A model generated the notes under the pieces. That model saw only the letters and a list, made by a program, of their open reading frames with translations, was not told the origin of the DNA and ran no database searches. Position numbers and translations under genes: made by a program. Shown piece after piece: positions 31,971-41,209 of a stretch of DNA of 64,000 nt. Positions within the stretch are counted from its first letter, which is position 1. Every line of letters begins with the position of its first letter. The DNA comes from Burkholderia sp. Nafp2/4-1b (GTDB lineage: Bacteria > Pseudomonadota > Gammaproteobacteria > Burkholderiales > Burkholderiaceae), in assembly GCF_003635165.1 (NCBI RefSeq), contig NZ_ML058616.1, forward strand, positions 248,001 through 312,000. Reading direction: 5' to 3'.

Positions 31971-33212
31971 CTATTCCGCGATCGCCAGCGCCTGCTTGAC
32001 GGCTTCGATCCGTGCGCGATGCACGGCGTCCTTGATCTGCATCGCATCGTTGCCGACGCCGCGCGCGATCGCGCCCGCGTCGACGCTGCGCGCCGCCACC
32101 AGCGCCACGCGCAGCCGCTCCGCCTGCGGATACGGCTGCGTGTCGAGCCCGAGCCGGCCGCGCGCATCCGCTTCGCACGCCTGCAGCATTTCGGCGAAGC
32201 GTGCCGGCTTGCGCAGCGCATCGCTGCGCTCGAAGAACCGCAGCAGCGCGGCCGCGCCCATGTCCATCACGCGATGCAGGTTGCCGTGCTCACGCGCGAC
32301 CACCAGCGCGAGATCGCGGCACTCGTTCGGCACGCGCAGCCGCTCGCACAACGGCTTGATCAGGTCGACGCTGCGGTCTTCGTGGCCGACGTGGCGCGGC
32401 AGCACGTCGGCCGGCGTCGTCGCCTTGCCGAGATCGTGCGTGAGCGCCGCGAAGCGCACCGGCAGCGAATAGCCCTGCTTCGCCGCGTAGTCGACGACCA
32501 TCATCACGTGCACGCCCGTGTCGACTTCCGGGTGATAGTCGGCGCGCTGCGGCACGCCCCACAGCGCATCGACCTCGGGCAGGATGCGCGCGAGCGCGCC
32601 GCACTCGCGCAGCACCGCGAACATCCGCGACGGCTTCGCCTCCATCAGCCCGCGCGCGATCTCCTGCCACACGCGCTCGGGCACCAGCGCGTCCGCTTCG
32701 CCTGCCTCGACCATGCGCCGCATCAGCGCGAGCGTGTCGTCCGCGACCGTGAAATCCGCGAAGCGCGCGGCAAAGCGCGCGATCCGCAGGATCCGCACCG
32801 GATCCTCGACGAACGCGTCGCCCACGTGCCGGAACACGCATGCGCGCAGGTCGGCCTGCCCGTCGAACGGATCGACGACCGGCCCGATCAGTTCGCCTTC
32901 CGGAGTCACTTCGCGCGCCATCGCATTAATCGTCAGGTCGCGCCGCGCAAGGTCCTCTTCGAGCGTCACGTCCGGCGCGTAGTAGAACTGGAAGCCGTGA
33001 TAGCCGGCCGCCGTCTTGCGTTCGGTGCGCGCGAGCGCGTATTCCTCCTGCGTGTCCGGATGCAGGAACACCGGGAAGTCCTTGCCGACCGGCCGGAAGC
33101 CCTGCGCGACCATCTGCTCGGGCGTCGCACCCACCACCACGTAGTCGCGGTCCTGCACCGGCACGCCGAGCAATTCGTCGCGGATCGCTCCGCCTACTGC
33201 GTAGATGTTCAT
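31971..33212 (-). CDS. cca: CCA-adding tRNA nucleotidyltransferase (multifunctional)
   Basis: A 413-residue enzyme that adds or repairs the 3-prime CCA of tRNA. The N-terminal nucleotidyltransferase motif is YAVGGAIRDELLGVPVQDRDYVVVGA, followed by RRDLTINAMA and the template segment EDPVRILRIARFAARF. The C-terminal HD domain (FAALTHDLGKATTP) gives phosphatase/phosphodiesterase activity, as in E. coli Cca. ATG 33212 overlaps the GST stop (ATGA). Confidence 0.93.
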   Translation of the reverse strand: MNIYAVGGAIRDELLGVPVQDRDYVVVGATPEQMVAQGFRPVGKDFPVFLHPDTQEEYALARTERKTAAGYHGFQFYYAPDVTLEEDLARRDLTINAMAREVTPEGELIGPVVDPFDGQADLRACVFRHVGDAFVEDPVRILRIARFAARFADFTVADDTLALMRRMVEAGEADALVPERVWQEIARGLMEAKPSRMFAVLRECGALARILPEVDALWGVPQRADYHPEVDTGVHVMMVVDYAAKQGYSLPVRFAALTHDLGKATTPADVLPRHVGHEDRSVDLIKPLCERLRVPNECRDLALVVAREHGNLHRVMDMGAAALLRFFERSDALRKPARFAEMLQACEADARGRLGLDTQPYPQAERLRVALVAARSVDAGAIARGVGNDAMQIKDAVHRARIEAVKQALAIAE

Positions 33213-33856
33213 GGCTGCGGTTCGTATTCGGCAATCACGTTGGTTTCGCGGCGTGCGGCGTCGATCCACCGCTGCACCGCCGGCAGCGCGGTCACGCGTG
33301 CCGCATACCCTGCCGCCTCCGGCGACAGCGCCGGTGCATACGTGTTGAAGCGCATCACGACCGGCGCATACATTGCATCGGCGATGCCGAATTCGCCGAA
33401 CAGGAACGGGCCGCCCGACGCCTCGATGCACGCGCCCCACAGCGCGTCGATGCGCGCGACGTCGGCGAGCGCCTCGGGCGTCGCGCCGCGGCCCGGCATC
33501 GACGCGCGGATGCTCATGCCCATCTCCGTGCGCAGCGCGGTGAAGCCCGAGTGCATCTCGGCCGAGATACAGCGGGCGTACGCGCGCTGCTGCGGATCGG
33601 CCGGCCACATCGGGAACTGCGGATAGCGTTCGGCGAGCGTCTCGGCGATCGCGAGCGAATCCCAGATCGCCATGCCGTGATCGTCGACGAGGCACGGCAC
33701 CTTGCCGCTCGGCGAATACTCGCGAATACGCGCGGCCGTGTCGTCGCGGCGCAGCTCGATCGCGACCTCGTCGAACGGGATGCCGAAATGCGTGAGCAGC
33801 AGCCACGGCCGCATCGACCACGACGAGTAGTTCTTGTCTCCAATGACGAGTTTCAT
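33209..33856 (-). CDS. Glutathione S-transferase family protein
   Basis: A 215-residue cytosolic GST. The thioredoxin-like N-terminal domain has MKLVIGDKNYSSWSMRPWLLL with a catalytic Ser/Tyr region, PSGKVPCLVDD (cis-Pro loop) and DSLAIAETLAE (glutathione gamma-glutamyl binding). The all-helical C-terminal domain follows. It resembles the YfcF/YfcG-like or maleylacetoacetate-isomerase-like groups; substrate not known. It is coupled to cca and preceded by an epimerase-like gene. Confidence 0.85.
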   Translation of the reverse strand: MKLVIGDKNYSSWSMRPWLLLTHFGIPFDEVAIELRRDDTAARIREYSPSGKVPCLVDDHGMAIWDSLAIAETLAERYPQFPMWPADPQQRAYARCISAEMHSGFTALRTEMGMSIRASMPGRGATPEALADVARIDALWGACIEASGGPFLFGEFGIADAMYAPVVMRFNTYAPALSPEAAGYAARVTALPAVQRWIDAARRETNVIAEYEPQP

Positions 33857-33910
33857 GGCGGTGTTCCGAAAAGCGCGAAAGTGAATGACGGAAAGCGAGG
33901 CCCGCGACGC

Positions 33911-34888
33911 CTAGCGGCGCGAGCGGAACCAGTCGAAGCGCGAGCGCTGCGCGGCGTTGCCGAGATACGCGGGCGCGATGCTCTCGAGACTCGCGGGCGA
34001 CAACCCGAGTTCCGGCGCGAGCGGCCCGGACAGCACGTTCGGCACCGACATCGACGCGAGATTGTCGCGCGTGATCACCGGCTCGCCGGGCAGGCTTTCG
34101 AACACGCGCGCCTGCAGCCGCGCGAGCGCGTCGGGCAGGCGCACGATGCGTGCCTGCCGGCCGACCAGCGTGCCGCAATAGCGCACCAGCTGCTCGAGCG
34201 TGTAGACCGTCGGGCCGCCGAGTTCATAGGTCTTGCCGTGCGCGCCGGCCAGATCGAGCGTATTGACGAACGCGCGTACGACGTCGCCGACGAACACCGG
34301 CTGGAACTGCGCGTCGGGCATCGCGAGCGGCAGCACCGGCAGCGCACGCTGCAGGTTCGCGAACGTATTCAGGAAAACGTCGCCGGGGCCGAACACCACC
34401 GACGGGCGGAAGATCGTCAGCGCAAGCGAATCGGTGGCCGCGACCGCATGCAGCGCGGCCTCGCCGTCGCCCTTCGAGCGCTGGTACATGCTCGCGCCGT
34501 GCGAATCGGCACCGAGCGCGCTCATGTGCAGCACGCGCCGCACGCCGACTTCGACGCACGCCTCGGCGAGCGCGGCCGGCAGCGCGACGTGCGCGCGCGC
34601 GAAGCCGGGCCCGTACGGCGTGCCATGACCGCCATGCAACACGCCGACGAGGTTGATGGCCGCATGCGCGCCGGCGACGAAACGCGCCAGCGTGCGCGCG
34701 TCGAGCGCGTCGAGCGCGTCGAGCGCGTCGAGCTCGACGATCTCGACCGGCAGCATCTGCAGGTGACGCGCATGCTCGCGCCGCCGCGTGCCGATCCGTA
34801 CCTGCTTGCCGGCGTCGATCAGCGCGTTGACGAGCCGGCTGCCGATGAAACCGGTGCCGCCCAACAGCGCGACGGTCTGGCGATCCAT
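33911..34888 (-). CDS. NAD(P)-dependent epimerase-like protein (NDUFA9 type)
   Basis: A 325-residue atypical short-chain dehydrogenase with the nucleotide motif LLGGTGFIGSRLVNAL at 9-24. AINLVGVLHGG and MYQRSKGDGEAAL (YxxxK-like, weak) follow, then FRPSVVFGPGDVF. This is the complex I NDUFA9-like family, proteins of uncertain function often placed near cca and GST in betaproteobacteria. Residues 54-64 contain three to four DAL repeats encoded by a 9-bp tandem repeat. Confidence 0.82.
   Translation of the reverse strand: MDRQTVALLGGTGFIGSRLVNALIDAGKQVRIGTRRREHARHLQMLPVEIVELDALDALDALDARTLARFVAGAHAAINLVGVLHGGHGTPYGPGFARAHVALPAALAEACVEVGVRRVLHMSALGADSHGASMYQRSKGDGEAALHAVAATDSLALTIFRPSVVFGPGDVFLNTFANLQRALPVLPLAMPDAQFQPVFVGDVVRAFVNTLDLAGAHGKTYELGGPTVYTLEQLVRYCGTLVGRQARIVRLPDALARLQARVFESLPGEPVITRDNLASMSVPNVLSGPLAPELGLSPASLESIAPAYLGNAAQRSRFDWFRSRR
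34698..34739. repeat. In-frame 9-bp tandem repeat in the epimerase-like gene
   Basis: Three perfect TCGAGCGCG units (34701-34727) plus partial flanks. On the coding strand they give repeated Asp-Ala-Leu. Copy number changes would add or remove three residues without a frameshift. Confidence 0.8.
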
Positions 34889-34945
34889 GTTCGGGTCCTC
34901 AAAAGAACACTGCCGCGTCTCGCGCGGCAGTGTGAAGATTGCGGA

Positions 34946-36898
34946 TCAGGGCGAGATCGTGCCTAGACGCTTCTTCAACGACTGCGGTTTGCCCTCGAAG
35001 AGCGCCGCGTAGTAGACGGTATTCGACAGCACGTTCTTCACGTAGTCGCGCGTCTCGTTGAACGGAATCGTCTCCGCGAAGATCGCGCCTTCGATCGGCT
35101 GCGTCAATACCTGACGCCACTGGCGCGGCCGGCCCGGGCCCGCGTTGTAACCGGCGGTCGCCAGCACCGGCGAGCTGTCGAAGTTGTTGTAGATGTCGGC
35201 CAGATACGAGGTGCCGAGCTGGATGTTGGTGTTGATGTCGTGCATCTGCGCACGCGTGATCGTCCCCATGCCGAGCTTCTTCGCGACGAGCTGTGCGGTG
35301 GCCGGCATCAGCTGCATCAGCCCGCCCGCACCGACCGACGAACGCGCGTTCGTGATGAAGCGCGATTCCTGGCGGATCAGCCCGTACGCCCATTCGATGT
35401 CGAGGCCCGACGACTGCGCATAACGCTCGACGATGTCGCGGTACGGCGACGGGTAGCGCAGCGTGAAGTCGTGCTCGGCCTTCGTACGGTCGGCCGTGTT
35501 GACCGTGCGGTCGAGCAGGTCGACGCGCTTGCCGTATTCAGCGGCGGCGAGCAGCTGGCGATCGGTCATCCCGCGCAGCGGCCAGTTCCATTCGCGGTTG
35601 CCTTCGAGACGCAGGTTCAGCCCGTAGAAGCGTTGCGCGAGCGCGAAGCCGGGGATCTTGCTCATCGCGTCGACCTCGGCATCGCTCACCTTCGTGCGCG
35701 GCGGGACCGTCGTGCGCTGGCCGAGCTCTTCGCCGGCGAGCTGCCCGTAGAAGTTGTACTGCCCGGCGACCTGCTCGAATTCCTGGTTCGCCTGCAGCGT
35801 GTCGCCGCTCTGCTTGAGCGCGCGTGCGTGCCAGTAGATCCACGCCGGATCGTCGCGCAGCGACGGCGGCATCTGCTCGATCGACCAGCGCACCATCGGC
35901 CAGTTGCCCGCGAGCAGCGCGGCGCGCGTGCGCCATTCGTAGCCCGGATTCGACAGCGGCGCATTCGCGGATTTCGCATACCAGACCGACGCGAGCGGCG
36001 AGCGCTTGATCGCGCCCTGGTAACCGATCGCACCCCACGCGATCGCCTGTTCCTGCTTGGTCAGCGAAGGCGCGACCGTCGTCAGCATCCCGGCCGCGGC
36101 GTCCGGATCGTTGCGCGCCATCCGGCCGAGCGCGATCAGCGCGAGCTGATGCGATGCGGCGTCGGGGCCGACGCCGCGCGCGAGGTACAGCGGCGGCGCG
36201 CTGGTCGCCTGGTCGAAGCCGACCGGGCGCGGGCCCAGCGCGTCGACGATCTTGCCGCCGAGCGTCGTGTAGTTCTGCTCGTACGCAAGGCGCGCCTGCT
36301 GCCACACGTCGTCGCTCGTGAACTGCTGATTGACGGCGAGCGCCGTAATCAGGTCGACACATGCGTCGCCGTAGTATTTCGGCTCGACGAGCAGCGCGCG
36401 CGCCGCCTCGGCGACGTTCTCGTTGCGCGCCGCGCGCGATTCGAGCGCGTAGCACTTGACCTGCGTGTCGTCGTCGAGCACGAAGCGCTTGTACTGGTCG
36501 TCGAAGTTGCGCCAGTCGTGGCGCGCACCGAGCACGAGCAGGTAGTCGTTGCGCATGCGGTCGGCGATCGCCTGGCCGTCGTAGCGCTGCAGGAACGACT
36601 GCACCGGTGCGTCGGGCGCATCGACGCGCGCGCGGCCCGTCGAATCGAACAACTGCGGCTTGATCTGGAAATACTCGACGTAGGACGGAACCGGATAGTT
36701 CGGGATCATCGACGCGAGCTGCGCGGCCTTCGCGGCGTCGTTGCGGCGCGCGGCTTCGCGAAGCTGCACGAAGATCTGGTCATCCCCGGCGAGCGTGTCG
36801 TCGCCCGGTGCGGCGCACGCGGCCGTGCCCGCGACGAGCGCGGCGGCCGAAAGCGTGAGCGCGACCGCGCGATATACTCGGAAAAGGCTGTTCGACAT
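34946..36898 (-). CDS. Soluble lytic murein transglycosylase (Slt-type)
   Basis: A 650-residue periplasmic enzyme that cleaves peptidoglycan to 1,6-anhydromuropeptides. A signal peptide ends near ACA. Residues about 35-470 are a long helical superhelix (U- and L-domains, TPR-like). The catalytic domain starts at YAQSSGLDIEWAYGLIRQESRF, with the catalytic Glu in RQESRF, followed by GAGGLMQLMPATAQ and AGYNAGPGR. It starts only 8 bp from the divergent cyclo-ligase gene. Confidence 0.93.
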   Translation of the reverse strand: MSNSLFRVYRAVALTLSAAALVAGTAACAAPGDDTLAGDDQIFVQLREAARRNDAAKAAQLASMIPNYPVPSYVEYFQIKPQLFDSTGRARVDAPDAPVQSFLQRYDGQAIADRMRNDYLLVLGARHDWRNFDDQYKRFVLDDDTQVKCYALESRAARNENVAEAARALLVEPKYYGDACVDLITALAVNQQFTSDDVWQQARLAYEQNYTTLGGKIVDALGPRPVGFDQATSAPPLYLARGVGPDAASHQLALIALGRMARNDPDAAAGMLTTVAPSLTKQEQAIAWGAIGYQGAIKRSPLASVWYAKSANAPLSNPGYEWRTRAALLAGNWPMVRWSIEQMPPSLRDDPAWIYWHARALKQSGDTLQANQEFEQVAGQYNFYGQLAGEELGQRTTVPPRTKVSDAEVDAMSKIPGFALAQRFYGLNLRLEGNREWNWPLRGMTDRQLLAAAEYGKRVDLLDRTVNTADRTKAEHDFTLRYPSPYRDIVERYAQSSGLDIEWAYGLIRQESRFITNARSSVGAGGLMQLMPATAQLVAKKLGMGTITRAQMHDINTNIQLGTSYLADIYNNFDSSPVLATAGYNAGPGRPRQWRQVLTQPIEGAIFAETIPFNETRDYVKNVLSNTVYYAALFEGKPQSLKKRLGTISP

Positions 36899-36906
36899 CG
36901 TTTTGA

Positions 36907-37515
36907 ATGGAGCACGAATTGAGCGAAAGCATAGCATGCAACCCTGTGCCGAACCCGAAGGTTGCGCTGCGCAAAACGCTGTCCGGCGCGCGTCGCGACG
37001 CCGCGTCGCAACCCGCCGCGAACGCCGCGCTCGATGCGCGGCTGCGCGTGTTGCTCGACCGCCTCGCGCCCGCGACGGTCGGCTTCTACTGGCCGCTGCC
37101 GGGCGAATTCGACGCGCGCGACGCGGTGCTCGCGTGGGCCGCGGCCGGCGCCGGCCGCCGTGCCGCGCTGCCCGTGATCGGCGAGCGCCACACACCGCTC
37201 GAGTTTCATGCGTGGGATGCCGATACGCCGATGCGCGAAGGCCATCACCGGATTCCGGAACCGGCGTCGGGGGTCGTCGTCGTGCCCGACCTGTTGCTGA
37301 TTCCGTGTGTGGGATTCGACCTGCAGCGCTACCGGCTGGGCTATGGCGGCGGCTATTACGACCGCACGCTCGCGGTATGGCCGGGCGACACGCTGCCGGT
37401 CACGGTCGGCATCGCGTATGAAGCGTGCCGCGTGGAGGCGCTGCCTGCCGAGGCGCACGATCTCGCGATGCAGTGGATCGTGACCGACGGCGCGCTTTAT
37501 CCTTCAGCCCGATGA
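36907..37515 (+). CDS. 5-formyltetrahydrofolate cyclo-ligase
   Basis: A 202-residue enzyme that converts 5-formyl-THF to 5,10-methenyl-THF using ATP. ALRKTLSGARRD is the N-terminal motif; VGFYWPLPGEFD and the hallmark FDLQRYRLGYGGGYYDRTL with the ATP/folate loop are present. The exact start is uncertain: ATG 36907 lies 8 bp from the divergent slt start, and the conserved part begins only near residue 18, so an internal GTG may be used. Confidence 0.9.
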   Translation: MEHELSESIACNPVPNPKVALRKTLSGARRDAASQPAANAALDARLRVLLDRLAPATVGFYWPLPGEFDARDAVLAWAAAGAGRRAALPVIGERHTPLEFHAWDADTPMREGHHRIPEPASGVVVVPDLLLIPCVGFDLQRYRLGYGGGYYDRTLAVWPGDTLPVTVGIAYEACRVEALPAEAHDLAMQWIVTDGALYPSAR

Positions 37516-37583
37516 CGCGGCGCGCGACGTCGCGTGAGCGGCATGCCGCGCGTCGCTGCGTTCAGCGTTCCGTCCGCAATTGT

Positions 37584-38096
37584 TTACAGCGAGGCTGCCG
37601 CGCGCGCGGCCGTGTCGTAGAGGCCCGATGCGTGGCGCAGCAATTGCGCCGCGTCGCCGATCTGCTCGTTGGTGAGGCCGCTGTCCTTCAGCGTCTCGAT
37701 CAGGCAATGCTCGCGCACCTCCCGATACTTCAGGCACAGCTCGCGCCCCGCGTCGGTCGCGAAGAAGAACACTTCCTTGCCGCTCTTCTCGCTCTTCACA
37801 TAGCCGCGGGCGATCAGTTTTTTCAGCGCATAGGTCGCGACGTGCGTATCCTCGATATTGAGCACGAAGCAGATGTCGGCGAGCTTCTTCTTGCGTTCGC
37901 GGTGGCTCACGTGATGCAGCAGCGAGACCTCGACCGCCGTCATGTCTTTCGCGCCCGCGGCCGACATGCAGCGCACCATCCATCGGTTGAATGCGTTGCC
38001 GGCCATGATGAGCCCGTATTCGAGCTCCGACAGCTCCGCGCTCGAGTCGGAAACGAGGTGTTCGGATGACACGATCTTGGTCGGAGGACGCTTCAT
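37584..38096 (-). CDS. Winged-helix (MarR-like) transcriptional regulator
   Basis: A 170-residue regulator. Residues about 45-140 form a winged helix: AVEVSLLHHVSHRERKKKLADICFVLNIEDTHVATYALKKLIARGYV, with SEKSGKEVFFFATDAGREL as the wing. ATG 38096 is chosen because it starts the conserved part; upstream extension overlaps promoter DNA. It is divergent from pxpB across 148 bp containing an inverted repeat, so it may control the 5-oxoproline genes. That is inference. Confidence 0.82.
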   Translation of the reverse strand: MKRPPTKIVSSEHLVSDSSAELSELEYGLIMAGNAFNRWMVRCMSAAGAKDMTAVEVSLLHHVSHRERKKKLADICFVLNIEDTHVATYALKKLIARGYVKSEKSGKEVFFFATDAGRELCLKYREVREHCLIETLKDSGLTNEQIGDAAQLLRHASGLYDTAARAAASL

Positions 38097-38186
38097 GAAA
38101 AGGCGGCGCAAGCCGGATGTCAGGGTGTGCCGAGTGTACGACAGAAGCCTCTGCATGCGAGCTAGGCAAAAACGCTTATTGGGAAG

Positions 38187-38207
38187 TTGTCGATATTTTA
38201 TTGACAA
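38187..38207. promoter_or_regulatory. Inverted repeat TTGTC-N11-GACAA before pxpB
   Basis: Arms at 38187-38191 and 38203-38207 are complementary around an AT-rich core. The right arm lies inside a perfect TTGACA hexamer (38201-38206). It sits between the winged-helix regulator and pxpB and is a likely operator. Confidence 0.5.
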
Positions 38208-38244
38208 TGTGCGCTAACATTGCCGTCCGAACCGTGCCAGTCCG

Positions 38245-38898
38245 ATGACGCAACCCCGCATTTATCCGCTCGGCGATGCCGCCCTCGTCTGCGAGGTGCC
38301 GCCGCCCGCCACGCTCGATTGCCAGCGCCGCGTCTGGGCCGTCGCCGAGGCCGCGCGCGCGTGGCCCGACGTGATCGACGTCGTGCCGGGCATGAACAAC
38401 CTGACGATCGTGTTCGACGCGCTCGCCACGACGGCCGACTCGCTCACGCCCGCGCTGCGCGACGCGTGGGAAACCGCCGACATCGAGCACGCGGACGGTC
38501 GCGAGATCGAGATTCCGGTCGAATACGGCGGGGCCGCCGGCCCCGACCTGGCGACCGTCGCCGCCCATACCGGGCTGTCGGCCGACGAAGTCGTCACGCG
38601 CCATGCGGCCGGCGCATACGTCGTGTTCTTCGTCGGCTTCCAGCCGGGCTTCGCGTATCTCGGCGGCCTCGACGCAGCGCTGCACACGCCGCGCCGCGCG
38701 GCGCCGCGCCTCGAAGTGCCGGCCGGCTCGGTCGGCATCGGCGGCGCGCAGACGGGCATCTATCCGGCCACGTCGCCGGGCGGCTGGCAGTTGATCGGCC
38801 GCACGTCGCAGGTGCTGTTCGATCCGACGCGCGCGCAGCCCACGCTGCTGCTGCCCGGCGACCGCGTACGCTTCACCATTGCCGGAGTCGCGACATGA
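38245..38898 (+). CDS. pxpB: 5-oxoprolinase subunit B
   Basis: A 217-residue subunit of the ATP-dependent 5-oxoprolinase that opens cyclic 5-oxoproline to glutamate. It has the KipI/allophanate-hydrolase subunit 1 fold: GDAALVCEV start, DVVPGMNNLTIVFD, FFVGFQPGFAYLGGLD, and GSVGIGGAQTGIYPATSPGGWQLIGRT. Its stop overlaps pxpC by ATGA. First gene of pxpB-pxpC-pxpA. Confidence 0.92.
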   Translation: MTQPRIYPLGDAALVCEVPPPATLDCQRRVWAVAEAARAWPDVIDVVPGMNNLTIVFDALATTADSLTPALRDAWETADIEHADGREIEIPVEYGGAAGPDLATVAAHTGLSADEVVTRHAAGAYVVFFVGFQPGFAYLGGLDAALHTPRRAAPRLEVPAGSVGIGGAQTGIYPATSPGGWQLIGRTSQVLFDPTRAQPTLLLPGDRVRFTIAGVAT

Positions 38899-39962
38899 GC
38901 CAGAACACCGCACCCGGCACGATCGAGGTCGTCCGCGCCGGCCCGTTGTCGACCGTGCAGGATCTCGGCCGCCGCGGCACGCGCCATCTCGGCGTCGCGC
39001 AAGGCGGCGCGCTCGACGGCCTCGCGCTCGAAGTCGGCAATCGCCTCGTCGGCAACCGCCCCGACGCGGCCGCCGTCGAAATCACGATCGGCCCGGCCGC
39101 GTTCCGCTTCACACGCGCGACGCGCATCGCGATCACCGGCACCGAATTCGGCGCGACGCTCGACGGCAAGCCCGTCTACTCGTGGTGGAGCCTGCCGGTC
39201 GACGCCGGCCAGACGCTCGTGCTGCCGGCCGCGAAGCGCGGGATGCGCGGCTATCTGTGCATCGCGGGCGGCATCGACGTGCTGCCGATGCTCGGCTCGC
39301 GCAGCACCGATCTCGCGTCGCGCTTCGGCGGCCTCGGCGGCCGCGCGCTGCGCGACGGCGATCGGCTCCCGGTCGGTGTGCCGCCGGCCGGCGCCGGCTG
39401 CCTCGCGGCCGATGCGCCCGAATTCGGCGTGAAGGCGCCCGCGTGGTGCGCGTTCGCGCGCGTCGACGAGCCGCCGCGCCGCCACCGGTCCGCGCATGCG
39501 CCGTGGGCGATGCCCGTGCGCGTGCTGCCGGGCCCCGACTACGCATCGTTCGCGGCCGATTCGCAGCAGGCGTTCTGGGATGAGGAATGGCTCGTCACCG
39601 CGAACAGCAACCGGATGGGCTATCGTCTCGCCGGCACCGAGCTCGCGCGCGAGCGGCCGGTCGAGTTGCTGTCGCACGCGGTGCTGCCCGGCACGATCCA
39701 GGTCCCGCCGAACGGCCAGCCGATCGTGCTGATGCACGACGCGCAGACCACCGGCGGCTATCCGAAGATCGGCACGGTGATCCGCGCGGATCTCTGGAAA
39801 CTCGCACAGGCGCGGCTCAATCTGCCGATCCGCTTCGTGCGCACGACACGCGACGCCGCGCGCGACGCGCTGGTCGCGGAACGTGCGTATCTGCGGCAGA
39901 TCGACGTCGCGATCGAGATGCGCGAGGAAACCCGCCGCCGCAAGGAATCGCGCGCGGCGTGA
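38895..39962 (+). CDS. pxpC: 5-oxoprolinase subunit C
   Basis: A 355-residue biotin-dependent-carboxylase-like subunit (KipA/allophanate hydrolase subunit 2 family). Seen: VVRAGPLSTVQDLGRRGTRHLGVAQGGALD, KRGMRGYLCIAGGIDV, NRMGYRLAGTEL, and MHDAQTTGGYPKIGTV. It works with PxpA and PxpB in the cytoplasm. Start ATG 38895 is coupled to pxpB. Confidence 0.92.
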   Translation: MSQNTAPGTIEVVRAGPLSTVQDLGRRGTRHLGVAQGGALDGLALEVGNRLVGNRPDAAAVEITIGPAAFRFTRATRIAITGTEFGATLDGKPVYSWWSLPVDAGQTLVLPAAKRGMRGYLCIAGGIDVLPMLGSRSTDLASRFGGLGGRALRDGDRLPVGVPPAGAGCLAADAPEFGVKAPAWCAFARVDEPPRRHRSAHAPWAMPVRVLPGPDYASFAADSQQAFWDEEWLVTANSNRMGYRLAGTELARERPVELLSHAVLPGTIQVPPNGQPIVLMHDAQTTGGYPKIGTVIRADLWKLAQARLNLPIRFVRTTRDAARDALVAERAYLRQIDVAIEMREETRRRKESRAA

Positions 39963-40023
39963 CAATGGCGGAAGCACGACGAAGGACGAAGGACGCGCCA
40001 CGCGATCAGTGGACGAGGACATC

Positions 40024-40788
40024 ATGGAAATCGATCTGAATGCCGATCTCGGTGAAGGAAGCGGATCGGATGAGGCGCTGCTCGACCTCGTCACGTCGGC
40101 GAACATCGCGTGCGGCTGGCATGCAGGCGGCGCCAATGCGATGCGCGACTGCGTGCGCTGGGCCGTGCAGAAAGGCGTGTCGATCGGCGCGCATCCGAGC
40201 TTTCACGACCCGGAGAATTTCGGCCGCAAGGAAATGCAGTTGCCGGCCGGCGACATCTATGCGGGCGTGCTGTACCAGCTCGGCGCGCTGTCGGCGATCG
40301 CGCAAGCCGAAGGCGGCCGCATCGCGCACGTGAAGCCGCACGGCGCGCTGTACAACCAGGCCGCGCGCGATCCGATGATCGCCGACGCGGTGGTGTCCGC
40401 GATCCACGACTTCGATCCGTCGCTCGCCGTGTTCGGGCTCGCGAACAGCGTGTTCGTCGCCGCCGCGCGCAACGCGGGGCTCGCCGCGGTGGAAGAAGTG
40501 TTCGCCGATCGCGGCTACCGCGCGGACGGCTCGCTCGTGCCGCGCAGCCAGCCCGGCGCGCTGATCGACGATGAAGAGGCGGTGCTCGCGCGCACGCTCG
40601 ACATGGTGCGCGAGCGGCGGGTGCGGGCGGTGAGCGGCGAATGGGTGCCGCTCAATGCGCAGACGGTCTGCCTGCACGGCGACGGCCCGCATGCACTCGC
40701 GTTCGCGAAGCGGATCCGCACGGCACTCGAAGCGGCCGGCGTCGATGTCGTCGCGCCCGGTGCGTTGCAGGCCGACGAAGGCGCATAA
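40024..40788 (+). CDS. pxpA: 5-oxoprolinase subunit A (LamB/YcsF family)
   Basis: A 254-residue subunit that forms the 5-oxoprolinase with PxpB and PxpC. LNADLGEGSGSDEALLDLVTSANIACGWHAG is the family signature, with the conserved His of GWHAGG; HVKPHGALYNQAA and VCLHGDGPHAL follow. It starts 61 bp after pxpC. A terminator follows at 40856-40880. Confidence 0.93.
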   Translation: MEIDLNADLGEGSGSDEALLDLVTSANIACGWHAGGANAMRDCVRWAVQKGVSIGAHPSFHDPENFGRKEMQLPAGDIYAGVLYQLGALSAIAQAEGGRIAHVKPHGALYNQAARDPMIADAVVSAIHDFDPSLAVFGLANSVFVAAARNAGLAAVEEVFADRGYRADGSLVPRSQPGALIDDEEAVLARTLDMVRERRVRAVSGEWVPLNAQTVCLHGDGPHALAFAKRIRTALEAAGVDVVAPGALQADEGA

Positions 40789-40855
40789 CGGCGCAGTGCA
40801 GCGCATCGGCACAGCACGGCGCCGGCACCGGTAGAAAATCGCCGCCCCAAAAGAA

Positions 40856-40880
40856 AAAAGCGCCCTCGTGGCGCTTTTCT
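40856..40880 (+). terminator. Rho-independent terminator after pxpA
   Basis: AAAAGCGCC (40856-40864), loop CTCGT, GGCGCTTTT (40870-40878). The A-tract before and T-tract after make it possibly bidirectional. It ends the pxpBCA transcript. Confidence 0.75.
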
Positions 40881-41167
40881 GTTGGCACAATCGCCGCGGT
40901 CTTCGCCGTCTGTCGATTCGCCCCCCGAAACCGTCTGTCGACGGTGACCGGTAAGATGCCCCGGTTCAAAAAACGTCCGCCGCCGCCCGATTACTGCTTC
41001 CCCCGGTCGGACAACGGAACGTCGCTTATCCGCAAGTCTGCCGCATGCATTTGTTGTGCCGACGATGTTTGGCCCCGCCGTGCATGCAGACACTCCGCGG
41101 CCGGCACGCAATTACGTGCCGGCTACGCTAACCCCGCGCTTTGTTTTCTGCTACCCCGTAGAACTTA

Positions 41168-41209
41168 TCTATTCTTTTCATTTTTTAAACTTGTGGGATG
41201 AAGAATAGA
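41168..41209. repeat. Inverted repeat TCTATTCTT / AAGAATAGA in AT-rich gap
   Basis: Perfect 9-bp arms at 41168-41176 and 41201-41209 enclose a 24-base AT-rich centre. The local composition is very different from the surrounding GC-rich DNA. Confidence 0.6.
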
